Of a DNA stretch of 24,768 bases, positions 15,491 through 23,714 are shown piece after piece. The number at the start of each line of letters is the position of its first letter. Position 1 is the stretch's first letter. Position numbers and translations under genes: made by a program. Source of the stretch: Eshraghiella sp964441705 (lineage in GTDB: Bacteria; Bacillota; Clostridia; Lachnospirales; Lachnospiraceae); contig CAYTWF010000046.1 in the NCBI GenBank assembly GCA_964441705.1, positions 1-24,768 of the forward strand, read 5' to 3'. The notes below the pieces were generated by a model that had not been told where the DNA came from, did not search any database, and saw only the letters and a program-made list of their open reading frames with translations.

Positions 15491-15545
15491 CAACTATCAT
15501 CATATAGTTGCATGATAAGGAGGTACGACGTTTAAGTCGCACAAT
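15491..15545 (+). promoter_or_regulatory. Structured leader with a distant Shine-Dalgarno before the activase gene
   Basis: CAACTAT/ATAGTTG (15491-15497 with 15504-15510) forms a 7-bp hairpin. It is followed by AAGGAGG (15517-15523), which is 22 nt from the ATG at 15546. The spacer contains CGAC/GTCG (around 15527-15539, loop GTTTAA), which could bring the two closer. No ATG, GTG or TTG stands at normal distance from the AAGGAGG, and the annotated ATG has no other Shine-Dalgarno. Confidence 0.55.
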
Positions 15546-18500
15546 ATGAAAGAATTATATAAGCTTGGAATTGATATAGGTTCCACTACCGTTAAGGTAG
15601 TTATTTTAAATGAACAGGATGAAATCCTATTTTCAGATTACGAAAGGCACTTCGCCAATATTCAGGAAACTCTTGGCTCACTGCTTAAAAAAGCCCGTGA
15701 GATAACCGGTTCTATTACAGTACACCCGGTTATTACCGGCTCAGGCGGTCTTACTCTTGCCAATCATCTTGGTGTTCCATTTAATCAGGAGGTTGTTGCT
15801 GTATCCACAGCACTGCATACATATGCTCCCCAGACGGATGTTGCAATAGAGCTTGGTGGCGAGGATGCCAAAATAATATATTTTTCCAATGGAATTGATA
15901 TGAGAATGAATGGTATCTGTGCCGGTGGTACAGGTTCTTTTATTGACCAGATGGCATCACTGCTCCAGACAGATGCAACCGGACTTAATGAATATGCACG
16001 TAACTATAAGGCACTCTACCCAATTGCTGCAAGATGCGGAGTTTTTGCCAAAACAGATATTCAGCCTCTTATCAATGAGGGAGCAACCAAGGAAGACCTT
16101 TCTGCTTCTATTTTTCAGGCAGTTGTTAACCAGACTATAAGTGGTCTTGCCTGTGGCAAGCCAATCCGCGGTCATGTAGCATTTCTTGGTGGACCACTGC
16201 ACTTTCTTTCAGAGCTTAAGGAAGCCTTTATCAGAACCCTTCATTTAACTGATGAATATATTATTGCCCCTGATAATTCCCATCTTTTTGCAGCAATTGG
16301 CTCTGCCATGACTTATAAGGATGAGATTTCTACAGGAATAGATGAGCTTATTACACTGCTATCCTCCAATATTAAGATGGATTTTGAGGTTGAACGTATG
16401 GAGCCCCTGTTCCCTGATGCACAGTCCTATCAGGAATTTACTGACCGCCATAACAAAGCCTGCGTAGTTAAGGAGGACCTGGCATCCTATAAGGGAAACT
16501 GTTACCTGGGCATTGATGCCGGCTCAACAACTACCAAGCTGGCACTTGTTGGAGAGAACGGCAATCTTTTATATTCTTTTTATGATAATAACAATGGAAG
16601 CCCCCTTGCAACTGCAATCAGGGCTATTAAAGATATATATACCAAGCTTCCTAAGGATGTGCACATTGTACGCTCCTGCTCAACCGGCTATGGCGAAGCC
16701 TTAATTAAAGCTGCACTTATGCTTGATGAGGGCGAGGTTGAGACAGTTTCTCATTATTATGCTGCTGCATTTTTCAATCCATCCGTAGACTGTATACTAG
16801 ATATTGGTGGTCAGGATATGAAATGTATCAAAATTAAAGATGGTACTGTAGATGGTGTTCAGCTTAATGAGGCATGTTCCTCAGGCTGTGGTTCATTTAT
16901 TGAGACCTTTGCCAAATCCCTTAACTATTCAGTTCAGGATTTTGCCAAAGCAGCGCTGTTTGCCGCTCACCCAATTGACCTGGGAACAAGATGTACAGTA
17001 TTTATGAATTCCAAGGTTAAGCAGGCTCAGAAGGAGGGTGCCGGTGTTGACGATATCTCTGCCGGACTTGCCTACTCCGTTATTAAGAATGCGTTATATA
17101 AGGTTATTAAGCTTTCTGATGCCAAACAGCTTGGCACCAATATTGTAGTTCAGGGAGGTACCTTCTACAATGATGCTGTACTGCGAAGCTTTGAGAAAAT
17201 AGCCGGCGTTGAAGCTATTCGTCCTGATATTGCCGGAATAATGGGTGCCTTTGGTGCTGCTCTCATCGCCAGGGAGCGTTACAGTAGTCAGACTACCACA
17301 ATGCTTACAATTGAACAGATTAACAGCCTGGAATATAAGACAAGCATGACAAGATGTCAGGGCTGTACCAATCACTGTCTGCTTACTATTAACAGATTTA
17401 CCGGTGGACGTCAGTTCATATCTGGTAACAGATGTGAGCGTGGAATTGGTAAAGAGAAAAATAAAGACAATGTTCCTAATCTTTTTGAATATAAGAACAA
17501 AAGACTGTTTAGCTATGAATCCCTTGACGAGGACAAGGCCCCACGAGGAGTTGTTGGGCTTGCCAGATGTCTCAATATGTATGAGAACTACCCTTATTGG
17601 CATACTTTTTTCACCAAGCTTGGCTTTAGAGTTGTATTATCGCCTGCCTCTACAAGAAAAATGTATGAGCTTGGCATCGAATCAATACCAAGTGAATCCG
17701 AGTGCTACCCTGCCAAAATGGTGCATGGACACATTGCATGGCTTATTAATCAGGGAATCAAATATATCTTTTACCCATGTATTCCTTATGAGCATAACGA
17801 AATGGAGGGAAGCAACAACCACTTTAACTGCCCAATTGTTACCTCCTATGGTGAAAATATCAAAAACAACGTTGAAGAGCTAAAGCTTAATGATGTTCGC
17901 TTCATGAATCCATTTATTGCCTTTACCTCAGAGGATATTGCACAGAAAGAGCTTGTTAAGGTCTTCACAAAGGAATTTAATATCAAAGGCAGTGAGGTTG
18001 CCGCTGCATGTCAGGCTGCGTGGAAGGAGCTTTCCAACTACCGTCACGATGTTCAGCTTAAGGGTGAAGAAACTCTCAGATATATGGAGGAAACAGGACG
18101 TCGCGGAATCGTTCTTGCAGGACGTCCATACCACATTGACCCGGAGATTAATCACGGCATTCCTGAACTGATTAACTCCTACGGAATTGCAGTTCTTACA
18201 GAGGATTCAATTTCACATCTTGGCAAAATAGAACGTCCACTAATCGTTATGGATCAGTGGGTGTATCATTCACGATTATATGCAGCTGCCAGCTTTGTCA
18301 AAACAAGGGACGATTTGGATTTAATTCAGCTTACCTCCTTTGGCTGTGGTCTTGATGCTGTTACTACAGATTGTGTTAATGATATTTTATCCTCAGGTGG
18401 CAAAATATACACCTCCCTAAAGATTGATGAGGTTAATAACCTTGGTGCTGCCAGAATTCGTATACGTTCACTTATTGCTGCTCTTAAGGTTCGTGACAGC

Positions 18501-19787
18501 AACAATTATGTGAGAAAAATTCATTCCTCTGCTTACCACAGAGTTGAATATACCAAGGAAATGCAGGACCAGCGTTATACTATTTTGTGTCCGGAGCTGT
18601 CCCCTATTCACTTTGACTTTCTCCAGCCTGCGCTTAACTCCTGTGGCTATAATTTCGTAATGCTGCAGAATATGAACAAGTCAGCTGTAGATGCCGGACT
18701 AAAATATGTTAACAATGATGCATGCTTTCCATCAATAATTGTAACCGGACAGATAATGGATGCACTTCTATCCGGTCAGTATGACCTTAGCCGAACTGCC
18801 GTAACAATTACCCAGACCGGAGGAGGCTGTAGAGCCAGCAACTATATTGGCTTTATCAGACGTGCTCTTGAAAAAGCCGGTCTTGGATATATTCCTGTAA
18901 TTTCACTGAGTGCGCAGGGAATTGAAAGCAACAGCGGACTTAAATACAACTACACTCTCTTGAAAAAAGCCATGATGGCTCTTCAGTATGGTGATGTACT
19001 TATGAATGTTCTATACAAAACAAGACCATATGAAGCAGTTCCCGGCTCAGCCAACGAGCTTGCCAGCCGTATGGGACAGATGTGTAAGGACAGCTTTAAT
19101 GACCCTAAGCTTTCAATACATAAATTTAATAAAAATGTTAAAAAGGTAATTGAAGAATTCGACAGGCTTCCACTCCTTGACATCGTTAAACCAAAGGTCG
19201 GTGTTGTAGGGGAAATACTTGTTAAATTCCACCCTACCGGTAATAACCACATTGTAGAGCTCCTTGAGCATGAAGGTGCTGAAGCTGTAGTTCCTGATTT
19301 CATGGGATTTTTCCTGTATTGTGCCCAGAATGCCCATTTTAAAACCAAGCATCTTGGTGCTACAAGGAAATCAAAGCTTATAAGTGATAGTGTAATCATG
19401 GTACTTGAGGGTCTTCGTCACAAGTCCAAGAAATACCTGAAAAAGAGTAACCGTTTCACTGCTCCAACCTCTATTGGCAAGCTTATGAAGCTTTCAACCC
19501 CTTATGTATCGGATGGCAATCAGACTGGTGAGGGCTGGCTGCTTACCAGCGAGATGGTAGAATTAATTCATGGCGGAACCAATAATATTGTATGCTGCCA
19601 GCCATTTGGCTGTCTGCCTAACCACATTGTTGGAAAGGGTGTAATAAAAGAGCTGCGTCAGGCATTTCCTAATTCCAATATTATTGCAGTAGATTATGAT
19701 GCCGGTGCAAGTGAGGTTAACCAGCTTAACAGAATTAAGCTTATGCTCTCAACTGCACAGAAGAATTTGTTAAAAGAATCTGTTTAA
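15546..19787 (+). CDS. Giant 2-hydroxyacyl-CoA dehydratase activase-like protein (two ATPase modules plus HgdB-like region)
   Basis: This 1413-aa protein fuses two BadF/BadG/BcrA/HgdC-type ASKHA ATPase modules to DUF2229 and HgdB-like sequence. Module 1 (1-275) has GIDIGSTTVK, NGICAGGTGSF with C125 and AARCGVF with C164, spaced like the cysteines that hold the [4Fe-4S] cluster in HgdC. Module 2 (319-590) has GIDAGSTTTK, DIGGQD, EACSSGCGSF (C444, C448) and TRCTVF (C483). A cysteine cluster follows (C604, C607, C611, C630). The DUF2229-like part (about 655-800) has PSESECYPAKMVHGH. The C-terminal third has NNDACFP and TGGGCRASNY. Such proteins are thought to use ATP to drive low-potential electron transfer; the substrate is unknown. 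No dehydratase subunit or electron donor gene is adjacent. It is monocistronic, with its own promoter and a shared terminator. Family certain, role uncertain. Confidence 0.9.
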   Translation: MKELYKLGIDIGSTTVKVVILNEQDEILFSDYERHFANIQETLGSLLKKAREITGSITVHPVITGSGGLTLANHLGVPFNQEVVAVSTALHTYAPQTDVAIELGGEDAKIIYFSNGIDMRMNGICAGGTGSFIDQMASLLQTDATGLNEYARNYKALYPIAARCGVFAKTDIQPLINEGATKEDLSASIFQAVVNQTISGLACGKPIRGHVAFLGGPLHFLSELKEAFIRTLHLTDEYIIAPDNSHLFAAIGSAMTYKDEISTGIDELITLLSSNIKMDFEVERMEPLFPDAQSYQEFTDRHNKACVVKEDLASYKGNCYLGIDAGSTTTKLALVGENGNLLYSFYDNNNGSPLATAIRAIKDIYTKLPKDVHIVRSCSTGYGEALIKAALMLDEGEVETVSHYYAAAFFNPSVDCILDIGGQDMKCIKIKDGTVDGVQLNEACSSGCGSFIETFAKSLNYSVQDFAKAALFAAHPIDLGTRCTVFMNSKVKQAQKEGAGVDDISAGLAYSVIKNALYKVIKLSDAKQLGTNIVVQGGTFYNDAVLRSFEKIAGVEAIRPDIAGIMGAFGAALIARERYSSQTTTMLTIEQINSLEYKTSMTRCQGCTNHCLLTINRFTGGRQFISGNRCERGIGKEKNKDNVPNLFEYKNKRLFSYESLDEDKAPRGVVGLARCLNMYENYPYWHTFFTKLGFRVVLSPASTRKMYELGIESIPSESECYPAKMVHGHIAWLINQGIKYIFYPCIPYEHNEMEGSNNHFNCPIVTSYGENIKNNVEELKLNDVRFMNPFIAFTSEDIAQKELVKVFTKEFNIKGSEVAAACQAAWKELSNYRHDVQLKGEETLRYMEETGRRGIVLAGRPYHIDPEINHGIPELINSYGIAVLTEDSISHLGKIERPLIVMDQWVYHSRLYAAASFVKTRDDLDLIQLTSFGCGLDAVTTDCVNDILSSGGKIYTSLKIDEVNNLGAARIRIRSLIAALKVRDSNNYVRKIHSSAYHRVEYTKEMQDQRYTILCPELSPIHFDFLQPALNSCGYNFVMLQNMNKSAVDAGLKYVNNDACFPSIIVTGQIMDALLSGQYDLSRTAVTITQTGGGCRASNYIGFIRRALEKAGLGYIPVISLSAQGIESNSGLKYNYTLLKKAMMALQYGDVLMNVLYKTRPYEAVPGSANELASRMGQMCKDSFNDPKLSIHKFNKNVKKVIEEFDRLPLLDIVKPKVGVVGEILVKFHPTGNNHIVELLEHEGAEAVVPDFMGFFLYCAQNAHFKTKHLGATRKSKLISDSVIMVLEGLRHKSKKYLKKSNRFTAPTSIGKLMKLSTPYVSDGNQTGEGWLLTSEMVELIHGGTNNIVCCQPFGCLPNHIVGKGVIKELRQAFPNSNIIAVDYDAGASEVNQLNRIKLMLSTAQKNLLKESV

Positions 19788-19791
19788 TAAA

Positions 19792-19837
19792 AATAAGACA
19801 TATATGAAATGCACCTGCAAATCATATATGTCTTATT
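19792..19837. terminator. Bidirectional terminator between the activase gene and ung
   Basis: AATAAGACATATATG (19792-19806) pairs perfectly with CATATATGTCTTATT (19823-19837), a 15-bp stem with a 16-nt loop. On the minus strand the stem runs into a TTATTTTTATT tract, giving a good intrinsic terminator for ung. On the plus strand it begins shortly after the activase stop and is followed by a weaker ATTTAT tract. Confidence 0.85.
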
Positions 19838-19843
19838 ATTTAT

Positions 19844-20521
19844 CTAAATATTCTCAATCTGCCAGTCAATAGGTTCAACTCCATTAGACTGTAGAAATTC
19901 ATTACATTTACTAAAATGCTTACATCCAAAAAATCCCCTGTAAGCTGATAACGGACTTGGATGTGGTGCTGTAAGTACAAGATGCTTAGGATTATTAAGC
20001 ATAACTGCCTTTTTCTGTGCCGGTGCACCCCATAGCAGATATACAATTGGTCTATCCTGCGCATTAACTGCCTGTATGATAGCATCCGTGAGCTGCTCCC
20101 AGCCATGTCCCTGATGGGAATTAGCCTGATGTGCTCTCACTGTCAGTACTGTGTTAAGAAGTAATACCCCCTGGTCTGCCCACTTCTTAAGGTAGCCATT
20201 ATTAGGGATATAGCATCCCATATCATCACGAAGCTCCTTATAGATATTCTGCAGTGATGGTGGAATATCCTTTTGCTCAGGCAGCACCGAAAAGCTCAGC
20301 CCGTGAGCCTGATGCTCATTGTGATATGGGTCCTGGCCTAACAGCAGAACCTTTACCTTGCTAAGCGGTGTAAAATGAAAAGCATTAAATATATCATCTG
20401 CAGGAGGATATATGACTGTCCTGCTGTATTCTTCCTTTACAAATTTGAATAGCTCTTTATAATATGGCTTGGAAAATTCCGGTGAAATATAATCCAGCCA
20501 GTCATTATCAATTGCTGACAT
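19844..20521 (-). CDS. ung: Uracil-DNA glycosylase, family 1
   Basis: This 225-aa enzyme removes uracil from DNA, the first step of base excision repair after cytosine deamination or dUTP incorporation. The catalytic water-activating motif GQDPYH has D64, the second active-site motif APHPSPLSAYRGFFG contains H187, and LLLNTVLTVR lies between; all are intact. I chose the ATG at 20521 (MSAIDNDWLD), which has AAGGAG six bases upstream and starts 16 bp after the hisF stop. The upstream reading to 20566 would overlap hisF and adds no family sequence. It is the last gene of the cheV-his unit and ends at a strong terminator. Functional linkage to hisF is not apparent. Confidence 0.97.
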   Translation of the reverse strand: MSAIDNDWLDYISPEFSKPYYKELFKFVKEEYSRTVIYPPADDIFNAFHFTPLSKVKVLLLGQDPYHNEHQAHGLSFSVLPEQKDIPPSLQNIYKELRDDMGCYIPNNGYLKKWADQGVLLLNTVLTVRAHQANSHQGHGWEQLTDAIIQAVNAQDRPIVYLLWGAPAQKKAVMLNNPKHLVLTAPHPSPLSAYRGFFGCKHFSKCNEFLQSNGVEPIDWQIENI

Positions 20522-20537
20522 TTCAATCTCCTTAAGC

Positions 20538-21299
20538 TTATAATCTAACAGGAATACCCTTATCACTCAGATATTGCTTTAAATCACTTATCTCCATCTC
20601 CTTGTAGTGAAAAAGAGAGGCTGCAAGAACTGCATCTGCATTTGCCTTATCAAATGCATCATAAAAATGCTCCATACTTCCTGCTCCGCCAGAAGCAATC
20701 ACAGGTATTGTTACATTATCTGTAATTGCACGTGTCAGCTCTATATCATATCCTGCCTTAGTTCCATCACAATCCATGCTTGTAAGAAGAATTTCTCCTG
20801 CCCCCAATGCATTAGCCTTAAGTGCCCAGCTTACAGCATCAAGCCCGGTATTAATTCGTCCACCAGCCTTATATACATCCCAACCCGAACCATCATCACG
20901 ACGCTTGGCATCAATGGCAACTACAACACATTGGCTTCCAAACTTATTAGCCGCCTCACTAATTAACGAAGGATTATCAATTGCAGCAGAATTAATGGAT
21001 ATTTTATCTGCTCCTTCCCTTAGCAGCAGCTTGAAATCCTCTATGGTTCTTATTCCACCACCAACTGTAAATGGGATAAATACCTTCTCTGCCACCCTCC
21101 TTACAAGGTCTACAGTAGTATTACGTCCATCAGAGGTTGCTGTAATGTCAAGAAACACCACTTCATCAGCACCTGCTCTGTCGTATGCCGCAGCAACCTC
21201 AACGGGGTCTCCTGCGTCCTTTAGATTGACAAAATTAGTTCCCTTTACAACCCTGCCATTATTGCAGTCCAGACATGGGATAATTCTTTTAGTATACAT
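20538..21299 (-). CDS. hisF: Imidazole glycerol phosphate synthase cyclase subunit HisF
   Basis: This 253-aa (beta/alpha)8-barrel enzyme uses ammonia delivered by HisH to convert PRFAR to imidazole glycerol phosphate and AICAR, linking histidine and purine synthesis. The catalytic aspartates are present at D11 (IIPCLDCNNGRVVKG) and D130 (VVVAIDAKR), and the phosphate-binding loops TVGGGIR (78-84) and IASGGAG are intact. Length is canonical. AAAGG precedes the ATG by nine bases. The hisH stop lies 20 bp upstream, so the two subunits are co-expressed. No other his gene is in this window, so the pathway genes are split across the chromosome. Confidence 0.97.
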   Translation of the reverse strand: MYTKRIIPCLDCNNGRVVKGTNFVNLKDAGDPVEVAAAYDRAGADEVVFLDITATSDGRNTTVDLVRRVAEKVFIPFTVGGGIRTIEDFKLLLREGADKISINSAAIDNPSLISEAANKFGSQCVVVAIDAKRRDDGSGWDVYKAGGRINTGLDAVSWALKANALGAGEILLTSMDCDGTKAGYDIELTRAITDNVTIPVIASGGAGSMEHFYDAFDKANADAVLAASLFHYKEMEISDLKQYLSDKGIPVRL

Positions 21300-21319
21300 A
21301 TCATATAACCTTTCAGTAA

Positions 21320-21925
21320 TTAAATTTCAGCAAAATTTGTAAGTATCTTCAATCCAACATCACTGCTTTTCTCCGGATGAAACTGGCATCCATAAATATT
21401 CTTATATTCTACGGATGCATCCACATGGGCGGCATACTCTGTTGTAGCAGCCACTATTGATGGGTCATCTGCTCTAAGATAATAGGAATGGACAAAATAT
21501 ACATAAGACTCATCCGGTATTCCTTTGAACAATGCAGCATCTGGCTTAATTGACAACGAATTCCATCCAATCTGTGGTATTTTATATCCTGCATCTGCAG
21601 GAAATTTAAGTATATGTCCCTTAAGGAGTCCCAATCCGGCAACATCCTTTGATTCCTCACTGTCCTCAAATAACAGCTGTAGTCCAAGACATATTCCAAG
21701 AAAAGGTTTCCCCGAGTCTGCAACATCATATATTGTATTAACAAGATTATATTCCTTAAGCTTGTCCATGGCGTCCCCGAAGCTTCCTACTCCTGGTAAA
21801 ATAACCTTATCAGCCGCCATGATAACATCCCTGTCCCTTGTAAGAACAGCATCCTGGTTAAGATAAACTAAAGCTTTTTCAACGCTCTTAATATTACCAG
21901 CATCATAATCAATTATTGCAATCAT
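21320..21925 (-). CDS. hisH: Imidazole glycerol phosphate synthase glutaminase subunit HisH
   Basis: This 201-aa class I glutamine amidotransferase hydrolyses glutamine and passes ammonia to HisF. The catalytic triad is visible: nucleophile C79 in FLGICLGLQLLF, and H183 and E185 in CQFHPEKSSD. The opening IAIIDYDAGNIKSVEKAL and the PGVGSFGDAM oxyanion region (44-53) fit the family. GGAGG is seven bases before the ATG. It follows the 581-aa membrane protein gene by about 30 bp and precedes hisF by 20 bp, so all three probably lie on one transcript. Confidence 0.96.
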   Translation of the reverse strand: MIAIIDYDAGNIKSVEKALVYLNQDAVLTRDRDVIMAADKVILPGVGSFGDAMDKLKEYNLVNTIYDVADSGKPFLGICLGLQLLFEDSEESKDVAGLGLLKGHILKFPADAGYKIPQIGWNSLSIKPDAALFKGIPDESYVYFVHSYYLRADDPSIVAATTEYAAHVDASVEYKNIYGCQFHPEKSSDVGLKILTNFAEI

Positions 21926-21954
21926 CAGTAATCCTCCGTAAGTAATAAAAATAA

Positions 21955-23700
21955 CTATTGCAAACCATTTAATAATTCATAATACTCATCATAATTGGTC
22001 ATGGAATTATAATCAAGAGCATCCTGTTCTGTAATGCCATGCTGTTCTAACAGCGTCAGAATATTATTATACACAGCCGTTACCTTATCCGTAATGCCAT
22101 ATGAATCTATCTCTTCAGCATAAGAATTTCTTCTTGCCGCTGCACGAATTAAAGCATCCAGAGCCTCCGGCTTCATCCCCAGCTGCATGTAGTTATTATA
22201 TGAATCAATACCCTGTCTAACCGTCATAATCAGCCTAAGCTCATTGTAAAAATCTTTATCCTTACTCTTAATATCTACTCCTGCTATTTCGTCATACGCC
22301 TGAGTATATTGTCCTGCAAGATAATAATCCTTTGCAGATTTAACAGTAAGCTTATAATGAACGTAACCACCACCAATTTTGACAATCACAACCATAATTG
22401 CAACAAATATCAGTGCCTTAAATATAGAACCAAAACCTATTTTCTGATTATCTGATGGATTACCAGGTTTTTTTTCTTTTGGAGCTTTAACCTTCTTAGG
22501 TTTCTTCTCCTTTGGTGTTTTAGGTTTTTTCTCTTTCTTGACTTTCTTAGTCTTAGCTGGGTCTTCCCCCGGCTCTACTCTGTCAAGGGAATTCTCATCT
22601 CCATAAAGCTCGTTAATAAGCTGCTGGTTAGCATCTGCCTGCAAAGTCTCAAGAGCAACCTCTTCCGGTTCCTCTTCATCACTAAATTTCATAAAAAAGT
22701 CTTTAATACTGAACTTTTTCTTTTTCTTCGGTTCTTTTGGTGTCTTTTCTTTTTTCTTTTTTATCTTTTTATCTTTTTTATCAGTTACCTTCTCCGCTTC
22801 TTCCTTATTGTCACTATCCTTCTCTACATCTGCAGCTTCATTCATCTGTGCTACTTTATTCATATCAGCTTCAGATAGAGGAGGTTCAGCCGATTCACTA
22901 GGAATATCGTCAAAAGACACTCCATCATCTAATGCAAGTATATCTGATAATTCGTCAGTATTCTGCGGTACACTATCTAAAGGCTCATCTGGTAATTTAT
23001 TATCAGGGGCTTGTTCTTCCAATACAGGTTCATCTAACTGTGTATCCGATGTCTGCTCATCTGGACTGTCACTATCAATTAATTCCTGTAAATTATTAAA
23101 GAGTTCGCTATCATCACCTAATTCTGAAATTGAATGATTGTCCTCATCTTCATAATGAAAATCCAGTGATTCTGGCTCCTCATTGTTAATATCATCTTGT
23201 GCCTGTGAAAGAAGATCATCTAATGAAATGTTATCATCAAAATCATCCTCTGTACCTTCATCCTCTATGGTGGGCTCACTAAGTCCCTGTTCCTCCAATA
23301 CTGATTCATCAGGTCCATTATCTTCCAATACAAGTTCATCAGATTCATTATCTTCCAACACTGGTTCATCAGGTTCGCTATCTTCAAACACTGGTTCATC
23401 AAGGCTGCTATTATCTAGTTCCTCGTGCATTTCCCCGGCCTGCTCCAATGTTGCTGCGGTCTCATTATCAACAGCTATATCATTATCATTAAGCAGCATC
23501 TGACTAAGCATCGCCATGTCTGCATCTTCATCTTCTGTTATATCATCAGCTGACTTGTCAGGAACCGTAGAATAATTATTATGTTGTTCAGAAGAATTTA
23601 TATCTTTTGCTACATCTGTATCAGCAACTGTGCTGCTCTTACTATCTGACATTGATTTCAATAATTCATCAAGATATTCTTCTTCTTTAATATCAGCCAT
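21955..23700 (-). CDS. Unknown one-pass membrane protein with long charged cytoplasmic region
   Basis: I do not recognise this 581-aa family. Residues 1-300 are extremely acidic and presumably disordered, with five 10-residue repeats (101-150). Residues 305-330 and 382-412 are lysine-rich blocks (KKIKKKKEKTPKEPKKKKK and runs of PKEKKPK). A single membrane helix lies at about 424-447 (SIFKALIFVAIMVVIVKIGGG); the flanking lysines predict the N-terminus inside. The outer 130 residues look like paired helices of a TPR-like domain (AKDYYLAGQYTQAYDEI). Short Leu/Asp motifs recur: EYLDELLKSM, MAMLSQMLL, ISLDDLLSQ. GGAGG is five bases before the ATG. It begins 14 bp after cheV, so a link to chemotaxis is plausible but unproven. 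Low complexity means composition-driven matches are likely to mislead. Confidence 0.85.
   Translation of the reverse strand: MADIKEEEYLDELLKSMSDSKSSTVADTDVAKDINSSEQHNNYSTVPDKSADDITEDEDADMAMLSQMLLNDNDIAVDNETAATLEQAGEMHEELDNSSLDEPVFEDSEPDEPVLEDNESDELVLEDNGPDESVLEEQGLSEPTIEDEGTEDDFDDNISLDDLLSQAQDDINNEEPESLDFHYEDEDNHSISELGDDSELFNNLQELIDSDSPDEQTSDTQLDEPVLEEQAPDNKLPDEPLDSVPQNTDELSDILALDDGVSFDDIPSESAEPPLSEADMNKVAQMNEAADVEKDSDNKEEAEKVTDKKDKKIKKKKEKTPKEPKKKKKFSIKDFFMKFSDEEEPEEVALETLQADANQQLINELYGDENSLDRVEPGEDPAKTKKVKKEKKPKTPKEKKPKKVKAPKEKKPGNPSDNQKIGFGSIFKALIFVAIMVVIVKIGGGYVHYKLTVKSAKDYYLAGQYTQAYDEIAGVDIKSKDKDFYNELRLIMTVRQGIDSYNNYMQLGMKPEALDALIRAAARRNSYAEEIDSYGITDKVTAVYNNILTLLEQHGITEQDALDYNSMTNYDEYYELLNGLQ
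23251..23400 (-). repeat. 30-bp tandem coding repeats in the 581-aa protein gene
   Basis: Five consecutive 10-residue units, DEPVFEDSEP, DEPVLEDNES, DELVLEDNGP, DESVLEEQGL and SEPTIEDEGT, occupy residues 101-150. The nucleotide copies (for example ACTGGTTCATCAGGTTC and AAGTTCATCAGATTC on the plus strand) are similar but diverged. A further isolated unit, LDEPVLEEQ, occurs at residues 222-230. Confidence 0.9.
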
Positions 23701-23714
23701 AATGACCTCCGCAA

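Noticed and set aside
15300..15545. Magnesium riboswitch or other metabolite riboswitch upstream of corA
   Set aside because: The promoter leaves a leader of only about 43 nt, with no large fold on the minus strand.
17094..17603. Minus-strand 169-aa frame inside the activase gene
   Set aside because: It is antisense to a conserved region of a clearly coding gene, with no Shine-Dalgarno and no recognisable domain.
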